A DNA stretch of 64,000 nt from assembly GCF_001678945.1 (NCBI RefSeq), contig NZ_CP015124.1, forward strand, positions 2,642,001 through 2,706,000, given 5' to 3'. This document shows, piece after piece, positions 1-8,761 of this stretch. Every line of letters starts with the position of its first letter. Within the stretch, counting starts at the first letter, position 1. This stretch comes from Phaeobacter gallaeciensis (GTDB taxonomy: Bacteria; Pseudomonadota; Alphaproteobacteria; Rhodobacterales; Rhodobacteraceae). The notes below the pieces were generated by a model. That model ran no database searches and was not told the DNA's origin. It saw nothing but the letters and a program-made list of their open reading frames with translations. The position numbers were made by a program, and so were the translations under genes.

Positions 1-255
1 ATCAGCGATCGCCTGTTGCATGGCGATATGGGCATAGGCAGCCCCTGGCCCCATGAAGCGCAGGGTGCGCTTGTCCACATGTTCGGCAGGATCGATTTTC
101 AGCGTGCCGGCCACCTGGCTGCGAAAGCCGTGTTCGGCCATTTCAGGGCTGGCTACGATACCGGATTTCCCGGCCTTGAGCGATGCAAGAACCTCTTCGG
201 CTGTGTTGCCGATCGAGGAGACGATGCCAAGACCGGTGACGACGACGCGACGCAT
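1..255 (-). CDS. fabB: Beta-ketoacyl-ACP synthase I, N-terminal part (cut by window edge)
   Basis: The first 85 codons are visible and read MRRVVVTGLGIVSSIGN, the typical start of a KAS I/II enzyme, followed by a stretch ending in RFMGPGAAYAHIAMQQAIAD as in FabB. The enzyme elongates acyl-ACP with malonyl-ACP in cytoplasmic fatty-acid synthesis, including the unsaturated branch begun by FabA. The active-site Cys and His lie beyond the window edge and cannot be checked. The start ATG is preceded by AGGGAGTG. In relatives fabB directly follows fabA; here a DUF4062 gene separates them, so fabB may need its own promoter in the 159 bases upstream. The assignment is secure, although KAS II cannot be fully excluded from the fragment. 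Confidence 0.9.
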   Translation of the reverse strand, partial: MRRVVVTGLGIVSSIGNTAEEVLASLKAGKSGIVASPEMAEHGFRSQVAGTLKIDPAEHVDKRTLRFMGPGAAYAHIAMQQAIAD

Positions 256-414
256 AGGTGCACTCCCTTAATAGCTTTTGTCTTACTAGGCCGTGCAGGG
301 CATGGGTGCAAGATGGGTTGGGGGGGGTGAGCGAGAGCAAGAACCAGATCTTAGCGAGGCCGGTGCCGGGTAAGTTCCTTAAACAGTCTAACGGTGTTGC
401 GGGACATTCCGCCA

Positions 415-1629
415 TCACTGGAGCGTTTCATGGTCGGATCCTACAGACAAAATCGCGGCCAGTGCCGTATCAACACTCTTTGATGCGTCCGACAGAAAGT
501 CCAAGAGATCAATCGTTGCTGCACGTACGCGCCGCTTGCCTTGGTTAAGCTTGGAAGTCATTCTAGGTATTGATGTTATTGATTCCTGAAAACTGGAGAC
601 TTGTCCGTGAACGGTGTTCAAAACTGATTTAATAGAGGTAAGTTCGCGAGTAAGTCCTGTTATATCCTGCTGGTTGCTCAGACCATCCTGGCTTGAGATC
701 AGGATCGCATGTTGCATTCCGCTTATGGCTGAGGAAAAGTAACGCCTCGCATCCGGAATGCGAGTGTCAAGAACCCCCGCATACCGCTGCATTTCGTTTG
801 CTGTTTCCTCTATTATTGCTTTGGCCACCCTCTGATCTCTGCGAGCGTCTCCGGTGGATTGCAGATTTTCTATTTCACTTGTTTTGTCTGTTAAGTGAAG
901 GCCAAATGCCTCAGTTTCTTGGGCCATAGTATTCAGCGTGTCTGTGAAGTTATCGAGTGCCTCAAAAACAATTTCGGATAAATCAAACAGGCCAATGTCT
1001 TCATCGAACAAAATTGGCTCACTTTCGGAGTTCGCCGTATCCGAAATGCCGTTCTTTTCGGTGGTCTCAGGAGCGTTGGGTGAGTTTTCAATCGCGTCGG
1101 CGTGAGCAAGGCGATCTATTGCTTGCGTCAGTGCGGCTACTACGAGAGTCTTTAAGCTATCGTGGCTGTCAAAGTCACTGTAGATTCCGAGGCTGCTGAT
1201 TTTCTCCTTGAACTCAGCTACCTTCAAAAACTGTTCTGCTTCTATGGGAGCTTCTGATTTTCTCGGGTCTTTGAAGTACATTAAAATTTCTGGACCGTTT
1301 TTTCCGTTCTTTTTTCTGCCGTAGGCGTTAAAGAACTCTTCTTCCGTTCCTGACTTGTATTTCTCGGTTTCTCTCCCGAAACGGCTGCACAGTATTCCGA
1401 TGAATATGTCATATTCATCGCCGACTTGAGTGTTGATTATTTCTTGTGGGTGATTTCCAATTTGTGAAACCACGTTTTGTTCCCAGCGGATAGGCCTAAG
1501 TAAAAATCCTGATTTTAAGCCGGTAACTTGGTTGACTAGATCCAAGGCATCCTGAACTACGTCGCGTTCCGCAGAAACATCAGATGGGGAGGAGATAAAT
1601 ACTTCGTAAATTTTTATGTCTTTTGCCAT
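415..1629 (-). CDS. DUF4062-domain protein, possible TIR-like signalling or defence protein
   Basis: A 404-residue protein. Residues 8-100 carry the DUF4062 pattern: YEVFISSPSDV near 8-18, RPIRWE at 45-50, DIFIGILCSRFG at 74-85 and SGTEEEF at 93-99. DUF4062 is related to TIR/SEFIR-like folds and often sits at the N-terminus of STAND-type or other conflict-system proteins. Here it is followed by an acidic linker (about 190-220) and a long helical, probably coiled-coil C-terminus (220-400), without a visible NTPase or nuclease domain. The start has a good AAGGTG site. The gene is AT-richer than both neighbours and splits fabA from fabB, which points to acquisition by transfer. The biochemical activity is not known; a role in phage defence is inference only. 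Confidence 0.75.
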   Translation of the reverse strand: MAKDIKIYEVFISSPSDVSAERDVVQDALDLVNQVTGLKSGFLLRPIRWEQNVVSQIGNHPQEIINTQVGDEYDIFIGILCSRFGRETEKYKSGTEEEFFNAYGRKKNGKNGPEILMYFKDPRKSEAPIEAEQFLKVAEFKEKISSLGIYSDFDSHDSLKTLVVAALTQAIDRLAHADAIENSPNAPETTEKNGISDTANSESEPILFDEDIGLFDLSEIVFEALDNFTDTLNTMAQETEAFGLHLTDKTSEIENLQSTGDARRDQRVAKAIIEETANEMQRYAGVLDTRIPDARRYFSSAISGMQHAILISSQDGLSNQQDITGLTRELTSIKSVLNTVHGQVSSFQESITSIPRMTSKLNQGKRRVRAATIDLLDFLSDASKSVDTALAAILSVGSDHETLQ

Positions 1630-1824
1630 ATTTCACCTTATGGTATAGTGATGATTCTTTTTAAGTGGTCGTCTCGACATTCACAAGTCACACCGACGTT
1701 GGGACGTATTCAGGGCGGCTGTGTCAACGCTCAGAGTGTCGCTTCTGCTCGTCTTACCGGTGTCTGGGTTTTGTATTTGGTTGTGGCCTTCCGGTCCCCA
1801 AGCTGGCTGAGCGTGTACTTTTCC

Positions 1825-1850
1825 AAAAAAAAGAGGCCCCGCGGGGCCTC
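1825..1850 (-). terminator. Intrinsic terminator downstream of fabA
   Basis: A perfect self-complementary GAGGCCCC/GGGGCCTC stem (1833-1850) is followed, reading leftward, by eight U (the A-run at 1825-1832). It should end fabA transcription before the DUF4062 gene, so fabB is probably no longer co-transcribed with fabA. Confidence 0.85.
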
Positions 1851-1895
1851 CTGATCGTCTAACCTGATTGTGACTGGGGTCAGCCGTCGCGGGCC

Positions 1896-2405
1896 TCAGC
1901 CCTCGCTCAGAACCACCCGCATGTCCTTGACCTGATAGATCTCTTCGCCATCGGCCTCCACCGTGCCGTCGGCAACGCCCATGGTCAGGCGGCGGGTCTG
2001 CATCGCCTTTTTGAAATCCACCTTGTAGGTCAGCATCTTGCGGTCGGGGCGGACCATGCCGGTTAGCTTCACTTCGCCGACGCCCACGGCCATGCCCCGG
2101 CCCTTCCAGCCGCGCCAGCCGAGGTTAAAGCCGGTGAGCTGCCACAACCCGTCCAGACCCAGACAACCGGGCATGATCGGGTTGCCGGGGAAGTGGCATT
2201 CGAAGAACCACAGGTCCGGGGTGATGTCGAATTCCGCAAGGATGTGGCCCTTGCCGTGGCTGCCGCCGTCGGCGCTCACTTCGGTGATGCGGTCCATCAT
2301 CAGCATCGGCGGCGCGGGCAGCTGGGCATTGCCCGGGCCGAACAGCTCGCCTCGGGCGCATTTCAGCAAATCTTCTTTGTCAAAGCTGCTCGGGTAGTCG
2401 GCCAT
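1896..2405 (-). CDS. fabA: 3-hydroxydecanoyl-ACP dehydratase/isomerase
   Basis: A 169-residue protein, normal FabA length. The start chosen is MADYPSSF; longer versions would run into the upstream regulatory region. The hot-dog-fold signature [17 protein letters not shown] places the catalytic His at 71 and Asp at 85. FabA dehydrates 3-hydroxydecanoyl-ACP and isomerises trans-2 to cis-3-decenoyl-ACP, the entry into unsaturated fatty acids, which FabB then elongates. The gene is divergent from irr, a common alphaproteobacterial arrangement. A strong terminator lies 46 bases past the stop. Confidence 0.95.
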   Translation of the reverse strand: MADYPSSFDKEDLLKCARGELFGPGNAQLPAPPMLMMDRITEVSADGGSHGKGHILAEFDITPDLWFFECHFPGNPIMPGCLGLDGLWQLTGFNLGWRGWKGRGMAVGVGEVKLTGMVRPDRKMLTYKVDFKKAMQTRRLTMGVADGTVEADGEEIYQVKDMRVVLSEG

Positions 2406-2628
2406 GCTGGCGGTGCTCCTGCTGAGGTGTCTGTTTTCAATCTGGCCTCCTGTAGCATCGGCCCTGCGGGTCCTGCAAGGGTTCTGCATCTGTCCCGTCC
2501 ATGTGCTGCCCATGTGCTGCGGGGGCTTTGCGCGGGGCGCGGTGCAAGACGCCGCAGGGGAATCCATTTGAAAATCCCCCCCCGTTGCCCCTATATATAC
2601 GGTCAGCAACGCGAGGCAGGATCTGCAC

Positions 2629-3057
2629 ATGACGCCAAACAGCGAAGATCTGGCAACCAACTGGCTGGGACAGGCCGGTCTGCGCCCGACCCGGCAACGG
2701 GTGGCGCTGGCTGAACTGCTGGTCGGGGATGGCAAGCATCGCCATGTCACCGCCGAAAGCCTGTTCGAAGCCGCCAAGGACAAGGGCGCGGCCGTGTCGC
2801 TGGCCACCGTCTACAACACGTTGCGCGCCTTTTGCGAGGCGGGCGTGCTGCAGGAGATCACGGTGGACGGGTCGAAAAGCTATTTCGACACCAACACCCA
2901 TGACCACCCGCATTACTACTGGGAGCAGGAAGGCCGCGTCAGCGATGCGCCCTCGGATCAGCTGGTGATCCAGAGCCTGCCCGAGGCGCCCGAAGGCATG
3001 GAGATCGCATCGGTCGATGTGGTGGTCCGCCTGCGCAAGAAGGCCGATCACGGCTGA
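2629..3057 (+). CDS. irr: Irr-type iron response regulator, Fur superfamily
   Basis: A 142-residue Fur-superfamily repressor. The N-terminal winged helix includes [14 protein letters not shown] and [12 protein letters not shown], the DNA-recognition region; the dimerisation part contains [16 protein letters not shown], the His-rich segment typical of Irr rather than Fur. In alphaproteobacteria Irr responds to haem status and controls iron and haem genes by binding ICE boxes. It is divergent from fabA across 223 bases. The stop codon region overlaps the convergent LysR gene by 10 bases. No clear ICE box was recognised by eye in the intergenic region. The family assignment is firm; the split into Irr subgroups is not. 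Confidence 0.9.
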   Translation: MTPNSEDLATNWLGQAGLRPTRQRVALAELLVGDGKHRHVTAESLFEAAKDKGAAVSLATVYNTLRAFCEAGVLQEITVDGSKSYFDTNTHDHPHYYWEQEGRVSDAPSDQLVIQSLPEAPEGMEIASVDVVVRLRKKADHG

Positions 3058-3974
3058 TCGTCTGATTCTCTTTCCGTAGCGTCCTTTTTGAATGCCTGCG
3101 TCAGCGCAGGCATCGCCCGCGCGGTGAGCGAGTTCGGCGCCGGGTCTGCGTGGCAGGTCAGCACGACTGGCTCCACCGCCTGCGGCGCGGCCAGCGGGCG
3201 GGCGATCAGTGGCAGTCCTTCATAGCTGTGATCCGATTGCGGCAGGCTGTAGGCCAGCCCGATGCCTTCGCCGCTGGCGGCTAGGCTGCGCAAAAGTTCC
3301 AGAGAGGCGGCGCGATGGGCGATGGCGGGCACCAGCCCTGCGCCGCGAAACAGCCGCATCATATGAGCAATCGACAAGCCTTCGCGCGACAGGATCAGCG
3401 GCTGGCTCGCGAGGTCGTCAAGGCTGACCTCAGCCCGGGCGGCCAGCGCATGATCCGGCGGCATCAGCGCCTGTGGCGTGACGCGATAAAGCTCCTGCCG
3501 GGTGAAGCTGGAATCAAGCCCCAGATCCCAGGTCAGCGCCAGATCGCAGGCGCCGGACAGCTGCGCTGCGATCAGATCCTCGAAATCGCTCTCCAACAGG
3601 TCCAGCTCCACCCCCGGCAGGGTCTGGCGCAGCACCCGCAGGGCGCGCGGCAGCAGAAAAGGCGCAAGATCACGGAAACATCCGAGCACCAGCCGTCCCT
3701 GCGGTGCAGCACCGGTGCCCGCGTGTTCCAGCCGCGCGGCCTCCGACAACAGCGCCTCGGCTGCGGTGACAAACTCGCGCCCTTGCGGCGTCAGTGCCAG
3801 CGCCGCGCCTTTTCTGCGCAGGAACAATACCCGGCCCAGATGTGCCTCGATCCGGGCCAGCGCGGCGGACAGGGCGGGCTGGCTGACATGCAGCGCCGAC
3901 GCCGCACCCGACAGGCTGCCGTGGCGGGCGATGGCGGTGACATATTCATAGTGGCGCAGAGTGAGGTATAACAT
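3048..3974 (-). CDS. LysR-family transcriptional regulator
   Basis: A 308-residue protein with the usual LysR layout: an N-terminal winged HTH (residues about 5-63, HGSLSGAASALHVSQPALSA and RIEAHLGRVLFLRRKG) and a C-terminal periplasmic-binding-like effector domain from about 90. It is divergent from the phytanoyl-CoA-dioxygenase-like gene at 4070 with 95 bases between, the arrangement in which a LysR protein usually controls its neighbour. The effector is unknown. Its 3' end overlaps irr by 10 bases tail to tail. Confidence 0.9.
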   Translation of the reverse strand: MLYLTLRHYEYVTAIARHGSLSGAASALHVSQPALSAALARIEAHLGRVLFLRRKGAALALTPQGREFVTAAEALLSEAARLEHAGTGAAPQGRLVLGCFRDLAPFLLPRALRVLRQTLPGVELDLLESDFEDLIAAQLSGACDLALTWDLGLDSSFTRQELYRVTPQALMPPDHALAARAEVSLDDLASQPLILSREGLSIAHMMRLFRGAGLVPAIAHRAASLELLRSLAASGEGIGLAYSLPQSDHSYEGLPLIARPLAAPQAVEPVVLTCHADPAPNSLTARAMPALTQAFKKDATERESDDQP

Positions 3975-3986
3975 GTTCCGAAGGGT

Positions 3987-4001
3987 ATATTAGAAAGATA
4001 T
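3987..4001. promoter_or_regulatory. Candidate LysR operator
   Basis: In the divergent intergenic region the sequence ATAT-TAGAAAG-ATAT forms a short dyad that contains the T-N11-A pattern of LysR sites. It lies 13 bases upstream of the LysR start and 69 bases before the dioxygenase-like gene. Recognised by pattern only. Confidence 0.35.
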
Positions 4002-4069
4002 GATTTGAAATTATGTTCTAGCCAGATCAACTTTGCCAGCAGCAAGACGTCCAATAAGGGAGACGAAAG

Positions 4070-4867
4070 ATGGTGCATCCGCTGATCACCGAAGAGCAGG
4101 TCGAAGCCTACCAGCGCGACGGGGTGGTGATGATCAAGGGCCTGTTCAAGGATCAGGTCGATCTGCTGCGAAAGGGGGTAGAGGCCAATATGGCAGAGCC
4201 GGGCCCCTATGCGTCCAACAACGAAAAGAAGGGCCAGACCGGGCGTTTCTTTGACGACTACTGCAACTGGACACGGATTTCCGAGTTTGACGAAGCGATC
4301 AAGGCCTCGCCAGTGGCCGAGGTTGCGGCCGATCTGATGCGCTCTGACCGGGTGCAGATGTTCCACGATCACGTGCTGGTCAAGGAACCGGGCACCTCGA
4401 TGGCCACGCCCTGGCACCAGGATGGCCCCTATTACTTTGTCGAGGGCCAGCAGACGATCAGCTTCTGGTCGCCGCTGGATCCCGTGCGGGAGGCGTCGCT
4501 GCGCTGCGTCGCCGGATCGCATGCCTGGGAAAAGGAAGTGCTGCCCACCCGCTGGGTCTCGGAAGAGGGGTTCTTTGCCGACGAGGGCCAGTACATGCCG
4601 GTGCCCGATCCCGATGCCGAAGGCATGCGGGTCATGGAGTGGGAGATGGAGCCCGGCGACGCCGTTGCCTTCAACTATCGCACGCTGCATGGCGCGCGCG
4701 GTAATACCGCAGATCAGCGCCGCCGTGCCTTTTCCCTGCGGCTGGTGGGCGACGATGCACGTTATGTCGAACGCCCCGGCCCGACCTCACCGCCGTTTCC
4801 GGGGCATGACATGCAGCCGGGCCAGCGCCTGCGCGAGGATTGGTTCCCGGTGCTGTTGCAGCGGTAG
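4070..4867 (+). CDS. Phytanoyl-CoA dioxygenase family protein, Fe(II)/2-oxoglutarate type
   Basis: A 265-residue protein of the PhyH family. The Fe(II) facial triad is visible as WHQD (His116, Asp118) and LHGA (His207), and Arg218/219 after it can bind 2-oxoglutarate. Such enzymes hydroxylate aliphatic or small organic substrates with O2 and 2-oxoglutarate. The start has AAGGGAG 7 bases upstream. It stands alone opposite a LysR gene and is probably its target. The substrate cannot be told from the sequence; the family also includes ectoine hydroxylase and halogenase relatives, but no specific signature for these was seen. Confidence 0.85.
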   Translation: MVHPLITEEQVEAYQRDGVVMIKGLFKDQVDLLRKGVEANMAEPGPYASNNEKKGQTGRFFDDYCNWTRISEFDEAIKASPVAEVAADLMRSDRVQMFHDHVLVKEPGTSMATPWHQDGPYYFVEGQQTISFWSPLDPVREASLRCVAGSHAWEKEVLPTRWVSEEGFFADEGQYMPVPDPDAEGMRVMEWEMEPGDAVAFNYRTLHGARGNTADQRRRAFSLRLVGDDARYVERPGPTSPPFPGHDMQPGQRLREDWFPVLLQR

Positions 4868-4883
4868 CAAGACTGGCCCCGAC

Positions 4884-5564
4884 CTATCGCGGGACAGGGC
4901 AATCCGTTTTCGACTTGGGACGATAGCCGGGATCGATGGGGTAGAAATCGTTTCGGCGGTAGCTCCACGCCATGAAACCTCCATCAACGATAGCAATGGC
5001 ATGGCGGGGTGCCCAAGGGCTGTAGATGGCCGTTCGAACAGATGACCACAGGCTGCGCGTTTCCAGGCAGGTCGCGCCAAGTTCAGTCGCGCGCTTAGCT
5101 ATCCGGGTTTGCACCTCACTGTTCATGAGCCAAAGGCTGACGAGAGTCGCCATTGAGATTGGGGCCACCAGAGCGACATGGGCCAGATCAAGCGCCTTGG
5201 TCTTGACGCCAATGACGAGCAAGACAGCACTGACACCTCCTGTTGCGAGCCAGGTCAGTGTCGTTGCGCCCAGCGGCAGGTTCAGTTCCCGGGCGGTTTC
5301 AAGATGGAAGGATGCAGAGAACAGCCAATAGGGTGGGAACAAAAGGCCAAGAAACGCCCCAAACGCACCCAATTGCAGTGCGCCCCATAGGGCCGAGAGC
5401 AGGCTGAATTGCAGCATGAAGGATGCGGATAATGGAAGAGCGGACTTCCTGCGCCGGGCACGCACGTAGGCAATGATGGGCCAGCCCCACCAGAGGGCGA
5501 TAATGAGCACACCTAAAATGAGCAAACCTAAAATGGCTGGCAGAGCCAGTATCACCTCGGTCAA
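4884..5564 (-). CDS. Hypothetical membrane protein
   Basis: A 226-residue protein that I do not recognise. Four hydrophobic segments are seen, roughly residues 5-33, 48-80, 98-120 and 127-145, with a basic RARRRK loop after the first. The C-terminal 75 residues are soluble, with two Trp-rich patches (SLWSSV and GGFMAWSYRRND). It is convergent with the dioxygenase-like gene, 16 bases from its stop, and lies 10 bases from the next leftward gene at 5575, so the two leftward genes may be co-transcribed. No function is proposed. Confidence 0.7.
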   Translation of the reverse strand: MTEVILALPAILGLLILGVLIIALWWGWPIIAYVRARRRKSALPLSASFMLQFSLLSALWGALQLGAFGAFLGLLFPPYWLFSASFHLETARELNLPLGATTLTWLATGGVSAVLLVIGVKTKALDLAHVALVAPISMATLVSLWLMNSEVQTRIAKRATELGATCLETRSLWSSVRTAIYSPWAPRHAIAIVDGGFMAWSYRRNDFYPIDPGYRPKSKTDCPVPR

Positions 5565-5574
5565 TTACGTGTCC

Positions 5575-6441
5575 TCAGAACCACTGCCCCGGCTCCATCA
5601 ACCCCAGATCCAGCAACTGGCGCGAATGCCATTCGAACGGGGTGGAATTGTGCCAGCGGAAGCTGTGGATATCGAACGAAGAGCCGGGATTGCGTTTCAG
5701 CGCCTTGGCGGTGCGGAAGGAACAGATGGCTGCCGTCAGGTTGTGATGCCAGGGGCAGGAATAGGTGTTGTATTCGTCGATATTGAAAGTGTGGTTCGGC
5801 TGTAACTCCAGGTCGGGTCTGGCCCGGAACAGAGAGATCCGGTCGATCTTGCGGCTGGCCTGCGGGATGTGTTCCTCGTGGCGCCAGCGCACACCGCCGA
5901 AAAAGTCGAGCTGTCGCTCCTCGGGGCTGCTTTTGGCGCCAATGTAGCGGGACTGCGCATAGTACCCCGACTTATCCAGGTAGGCATTGGCCAGCGACAC
6001 GGCGTTGGGATGAGCCTCAAGATCACCTGCATAGAGGTCGATCACATAGGTCAGCATCGCCGCGCGCTTTTCCTCTGTGTGAAAGGTCAGCATTTCCGCG
6101 ACAGTCCGCGTTTCGCAAAACGGGAAGAACAGGTATTCCGCGTTGTAGCAGTAGTAGAGCCAGCATCCGGGGCTTGCGGTGCGGATCACCTTGTTGATTG
6201 CGGCAAAGACGGTTTCGGGCACGCTGCAGTCAAACGGCACCCGGTGCACCCGGTTTTTCACATCCCCCGGCAGGTCAAAGGCATCGGGGATCAGGGCGAT
6301 CACCTCGGCAAAGCCGCTTTGCAGGTGGTGGCGCAGGGTGGTGCCGATTTCCACGTCATCTTCGAAAAAGATCAGCGCGACGGGCCCCTTGATCAGCAGC
6401 GCCGACTGCTGCTCAAGAAAATCGTCGAGGGAAGAATACAT
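5575..6441 (-). CDS. Glycosyltransferase-family-2-like protein with degenerate active-site motif
   Basis: 288 residues from the MYSSLDDF start, which has an AGGAG about 13 bases upstream; an ATG 30 bases earlier with GGGAG is an alternative. The middle carries WLYYCYNAEYLFFPFCETR, which resembles the segment of GT2-like proteins in which DADE holds the metal and sugar nucleotide; here it reads YNAE, so the usual Asp ligands are missing. A C-terminal HNLTAAICSFRTAKAL-RNPGSSFDIHSFRWH region is rich in His and Trp. It may be an inactive relative or use another mechanism. The fold assignment is from memory of the family and moderate. It is divergent from miaB. Confidence 0.5.
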   Translation of the reverse strand: MYSSLDDFLEQQSALLIKGPVALIFFEDDVEIGTTLRHHLQSGFAEVIALIPDAFDLPGDVKNRVHRVPFDCSVPETVFAAINKVIRTASPGCWLYYCYNAEYLFFPFCETRTVAEMLTFHTEEKRAAMLTYVIDLYAGDLEAHPNAVSLANAYLDKSGYYAQSRYIGAKSSPEERQLDFFGGVRWRHEEHIPQASRKIDRISLFRARPDLELQPNHTFNIDEYNTYSCPWHHNLTAAICSFRTAKALKRNPGSSFDIHSFRWHNSTPFEWHSRQLLDLGLMEPGQWF

Positions 6442-6572
6442 CACGGCGGTCTGCTCCTGCCTTTCTGGCATTTGCTCCCAAAATCGGGTAAGTGCGCCTG
6501 CATTGCAAGCGGCGTCATTTCCCAGTATGGCAGGCCGCTGATCCCTATGTCCGGCTGGAAGGCAACGAACCC

Positions 6573-7898
6573 ATGAGCGCCCCCAAGAAGCTGTTTATCA
6601 AGACCTACGGCTGTCAGATGAATGTCTATGACAGCGAACGCATGGCCGAGGCGCTGGGCGGGCAGGGCTATGTCGAGACGAAATCGGCGGATGATGCCGA
6701 CATGATCCTGCTGAACACCTGCCACATCCGGGAAAAGGCCGCCGAAAAGGTCTATTCCGAGCTGGGCCGGTTCAAGGGGCTGAAGGCGGAAAAACCGGAT
6801 CTGAAGATCGGCGTTGCGGGCTGCGTTGCGCAGGCCGAGGGCGAAGAGATCATGCGCCGTCAGCCGCTGGTCGATCTGGTGGTCGGACCGCAAAGCTATC
6901 ACCGCCTGCCAGAGATGGAGAGCAAGGCGCGCGCGGGGGAGAAGGTGCTCGACACCGATTTCCCCGAAGAAGACAAATTCGAAAAGCTCAAGAACCGCCC
7001 CAAGGCCAAACGTGGCCCGACGGCCTTCCTGACAGTGCAGGAGGGCTGCGACAAGTTCTGCGCCTTCTGCGTGGTGCCCTATACCCGTGGTGCCGAAGTC
7101 TCCCGCCCCGTGTCCCGCATCATCGGTGAGGCGCAGGAACTGGTGGAGCGCGGCGTGCGCGAGATCACGCTGCTGGGTCAGAACGTCAACGCCTACCACG
7201 GCGAGGGGCCGAATGGCGCCGACTGGACCCTGGCGCAGCTGATCTGGGAGCTGGACAAGATTGACGGGCTGGAGCGCATCCGCTTTACCACCTCGCATCC
7301 GAACGACATGATGGATGACCTGATCGAGGCGCATGGCACCTGCAAAAAGCTGATGCCTTATCTGCACTTGCCCGTGCAGGCCGGATCGGACCGGATCCTG
7401 AAACGGATGAACCGCAGCCATACCGCCGAAAGCTATATCCGCCTGATCGAACGCATTCGCGCCGCGCGGCCGGATATCCTGATCTCGGGCGATTTCATCG
7501 TTGGCTTCCCGGAAGAGACCGAAGAGGACTTTCAGGCCACGCTCGACCTGATCGAGGAAGTGAAATACGGCACCGCCTATTCCTTCAAATACTCGACCCG
7601 TCCGGGCACCCCGGCGGCCGAGCGCGCGCAGGTAGAAGCTGCGGTGGCGGATGAACGCCTGCAGCGGCTGCAGGCCCTGCTGACCCGCCAGCAGCGCGAG
7701 GTGCAGGACAGCATGGTCGGGCGTGAGGTTGGCGTGTTGTTCGAAAAGGCGGGCCGTCTGCCCGGGCAGATGGTGGGCAAATCCGACTATCTGCACGCGG
7801 TCCATGTGGCCGATTGCGACCGCGCCATCGGCGATCTGGCGCGGGTGCGCATCGTGTCCTCGGGGGCAAATTCGCTGGCCGGTGAACTGATCGGCTGA
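6573..7898 (+). CDS. miaB: tRNA-2-methylthio-N6-dimethylallyladenosine synthase
   Basis: 441 residues from MSAPKKLF. The N-terminal UPF0004 domain has Cys14, Cys50 and Cys84 for the auxiliary 4Fe-4S cluster; the radical-SAM motif CDKFCAFC (Cys159, Cys163, Cys166) follows, and a TRAM domain ends the protein (about 375-438). MiaB adds a methylthio group to isopentenyl-A37 of tRNAs that read UNN codons. An earlier ATG at 6492 would overlap the divergent gene's promoter and lacks family-like sequence, so the later start is preferred. It commonly lies upstream of phoH-ybeY-lnt; here two small envelope genes intervene. Confidence 0.95.
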   Translation: MSAPKKLFIKTYGCQMNVYDSERMAEALGGQGYVETKSADDADMILLNTCHIREKAAEKVYSELGRFKGLKAEKPDLKIGVAGCVAQAEGEEIMRRQPLVDLVVGPQSYHRLPEMESKARAGEKVLDTDFPEEDKFEKLKNRPKAKRGPTAFLTVQEGCDKFCAFCVVPYTRGAEVSRPVSRIIGEAQELVERGVREITLLGQNVNAYHGEGPNGADWTLAQLIWELDKIDGLERIRFTTSHPNDMMDDLIEAHGTCKKLMPYLHLPVQAGSDRILKRMNRSHTAESYIRLIERIRAARPDILISGDFIVGFPEETEEDFQATLDLIEEVKYGTAYSFKYSTRPGTPAAERAQVEAAVADERLQRLQALLTRQQREVQDSMVGREVGVLFEKAGRLPGQMVGKSDYLHAVHVADCDRAIGDLARVRIVSSGANSLAGELIG

Positions 7899-8169
7899 CC
7901 ATTTCCTCGGGCCTCTGCAGCCTTTCATCACCTCGCTCCTTTGGCGCGGGGTGAGTCTTTATTGCATCCATTTTGTGGACAGTTTTAAGAAATTTGTTTG
8001 AGTGTTGGGGAAATCCGCATAGTTTTGGGAAAAAATAGGCTCCGCCAAGGGGCAATAGGCTGAAAAGTTGTGTAGTTTATTGTTTATACATGGATTGATG
8101 CTGTTACCGTGAGGCTTAACGCTCGTGGTGGCATGCTCCCGGGGGGACTTAGGTGAAGGATATCTGGTT

Positions 8170-8748
8170 GTGCTGAATTTCAAGTTGAGAAAAGCAGGCG
8201 CTTTGCTGGCCGCTGCCACGGTCGCATTCAGTCTGGCAGGGGCGTCTGTTCAGGCGCAGGATACGCAGACACGCACTGTTGTCGGGGAACGCTATGTGCC
8301 GACCATCTGGGTTGATCCGGATGGCTGTGAACATTGGGTGATGGACGATGGCGCCGAAGGTTACATGACACCGCATGTCACACCGGACGGCAAACCTGTG
8401 TGTCGTCCCGGTCTGCTGTGCGGTATGATGCCGACGGATCAGTTCTTTGCCACGGACAAGCATTTCATCAACGCGGCAGGCCGCAAGCGCCTGACGGAAT
8501 TCTTCCAGAAGACAAAACCGAGCACACGGTATTTCGTGATTGCCGGTCACACCGACAGCCGCGCCTCGGATGAATACAATATCGGCCTGTCGCAACGCCG
8601 GGCCAATGCGGTGGCTCAGGTCGCACGATCTGCCGGTGCGCGGGTTGGTGATATCCGCGCCTACGGCGAACGTGATCCGCGCGTTCCCAATACCAGCGCG
8701 GCCAATATGGCGCAGAACCGTCGCGTCGAAATCTATTGTGTGCGCTAA
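8170..8748 (+). CDS. OmpA-family peptidoglycan-binding envelope protein
   Basis: 192 residues from a GTG start that has AAGGAT 8 bases upstream and leads straight into a signal peptide (LRKAGALLAAATVAFSLAGASVQAQ); an ATG 45 bases earlier adds residues without a secretion signal. Residues about 38-78 hold the block IWVDPDGCEHWV...TPDGKPVC; the rest is an OmpA C-terminal domain with FVIAGHTDSRASDEYNIGLS-RRA and the closing NRRVEIY. It probably anchors to peptidoglycan in the periplasm. The lipoprotein 13 bases downstream repeats the same Cys/Trp block, so the two likely act together. Confidence 0.8.
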   Translation: MLNFKLRKAGALLAAATVAFSLAGASVQAQDTQTRTVVGERYVPTIWVDPDGCEHWVMDDGAEGYMTPHVTPDGKPVCRPGLLCGMMPTDQFFATDKHFINAAGRKRLTEFFQKTKPSTRYFVIAGHTDSRASDEYNIGLSQRRANAVAQVARSAGARVGDIRAYGERDPRVPNTSAANMAQNRRVEIYCVR

Positions 8749-8761
8749 GGGGGATTACAGC

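Noticed and set aside
2629-3974. Overlapping irr and LysR ends as a sign of a sequencing error
   Set aside because: Both proteins have normal length and intact C-termini; a 10-base tail-to-tail overlap is common.
6441-7931. Long open frame antisense to miaB
   Set aside because: It mirrors the codon bias of miaB, whose cluster Cys motifs are unmistakable; similar long antisense frames over rpsA, metK, ychF and the 3-hydroxyacyl-CoA dehydrogenase were dropped for the same reason.
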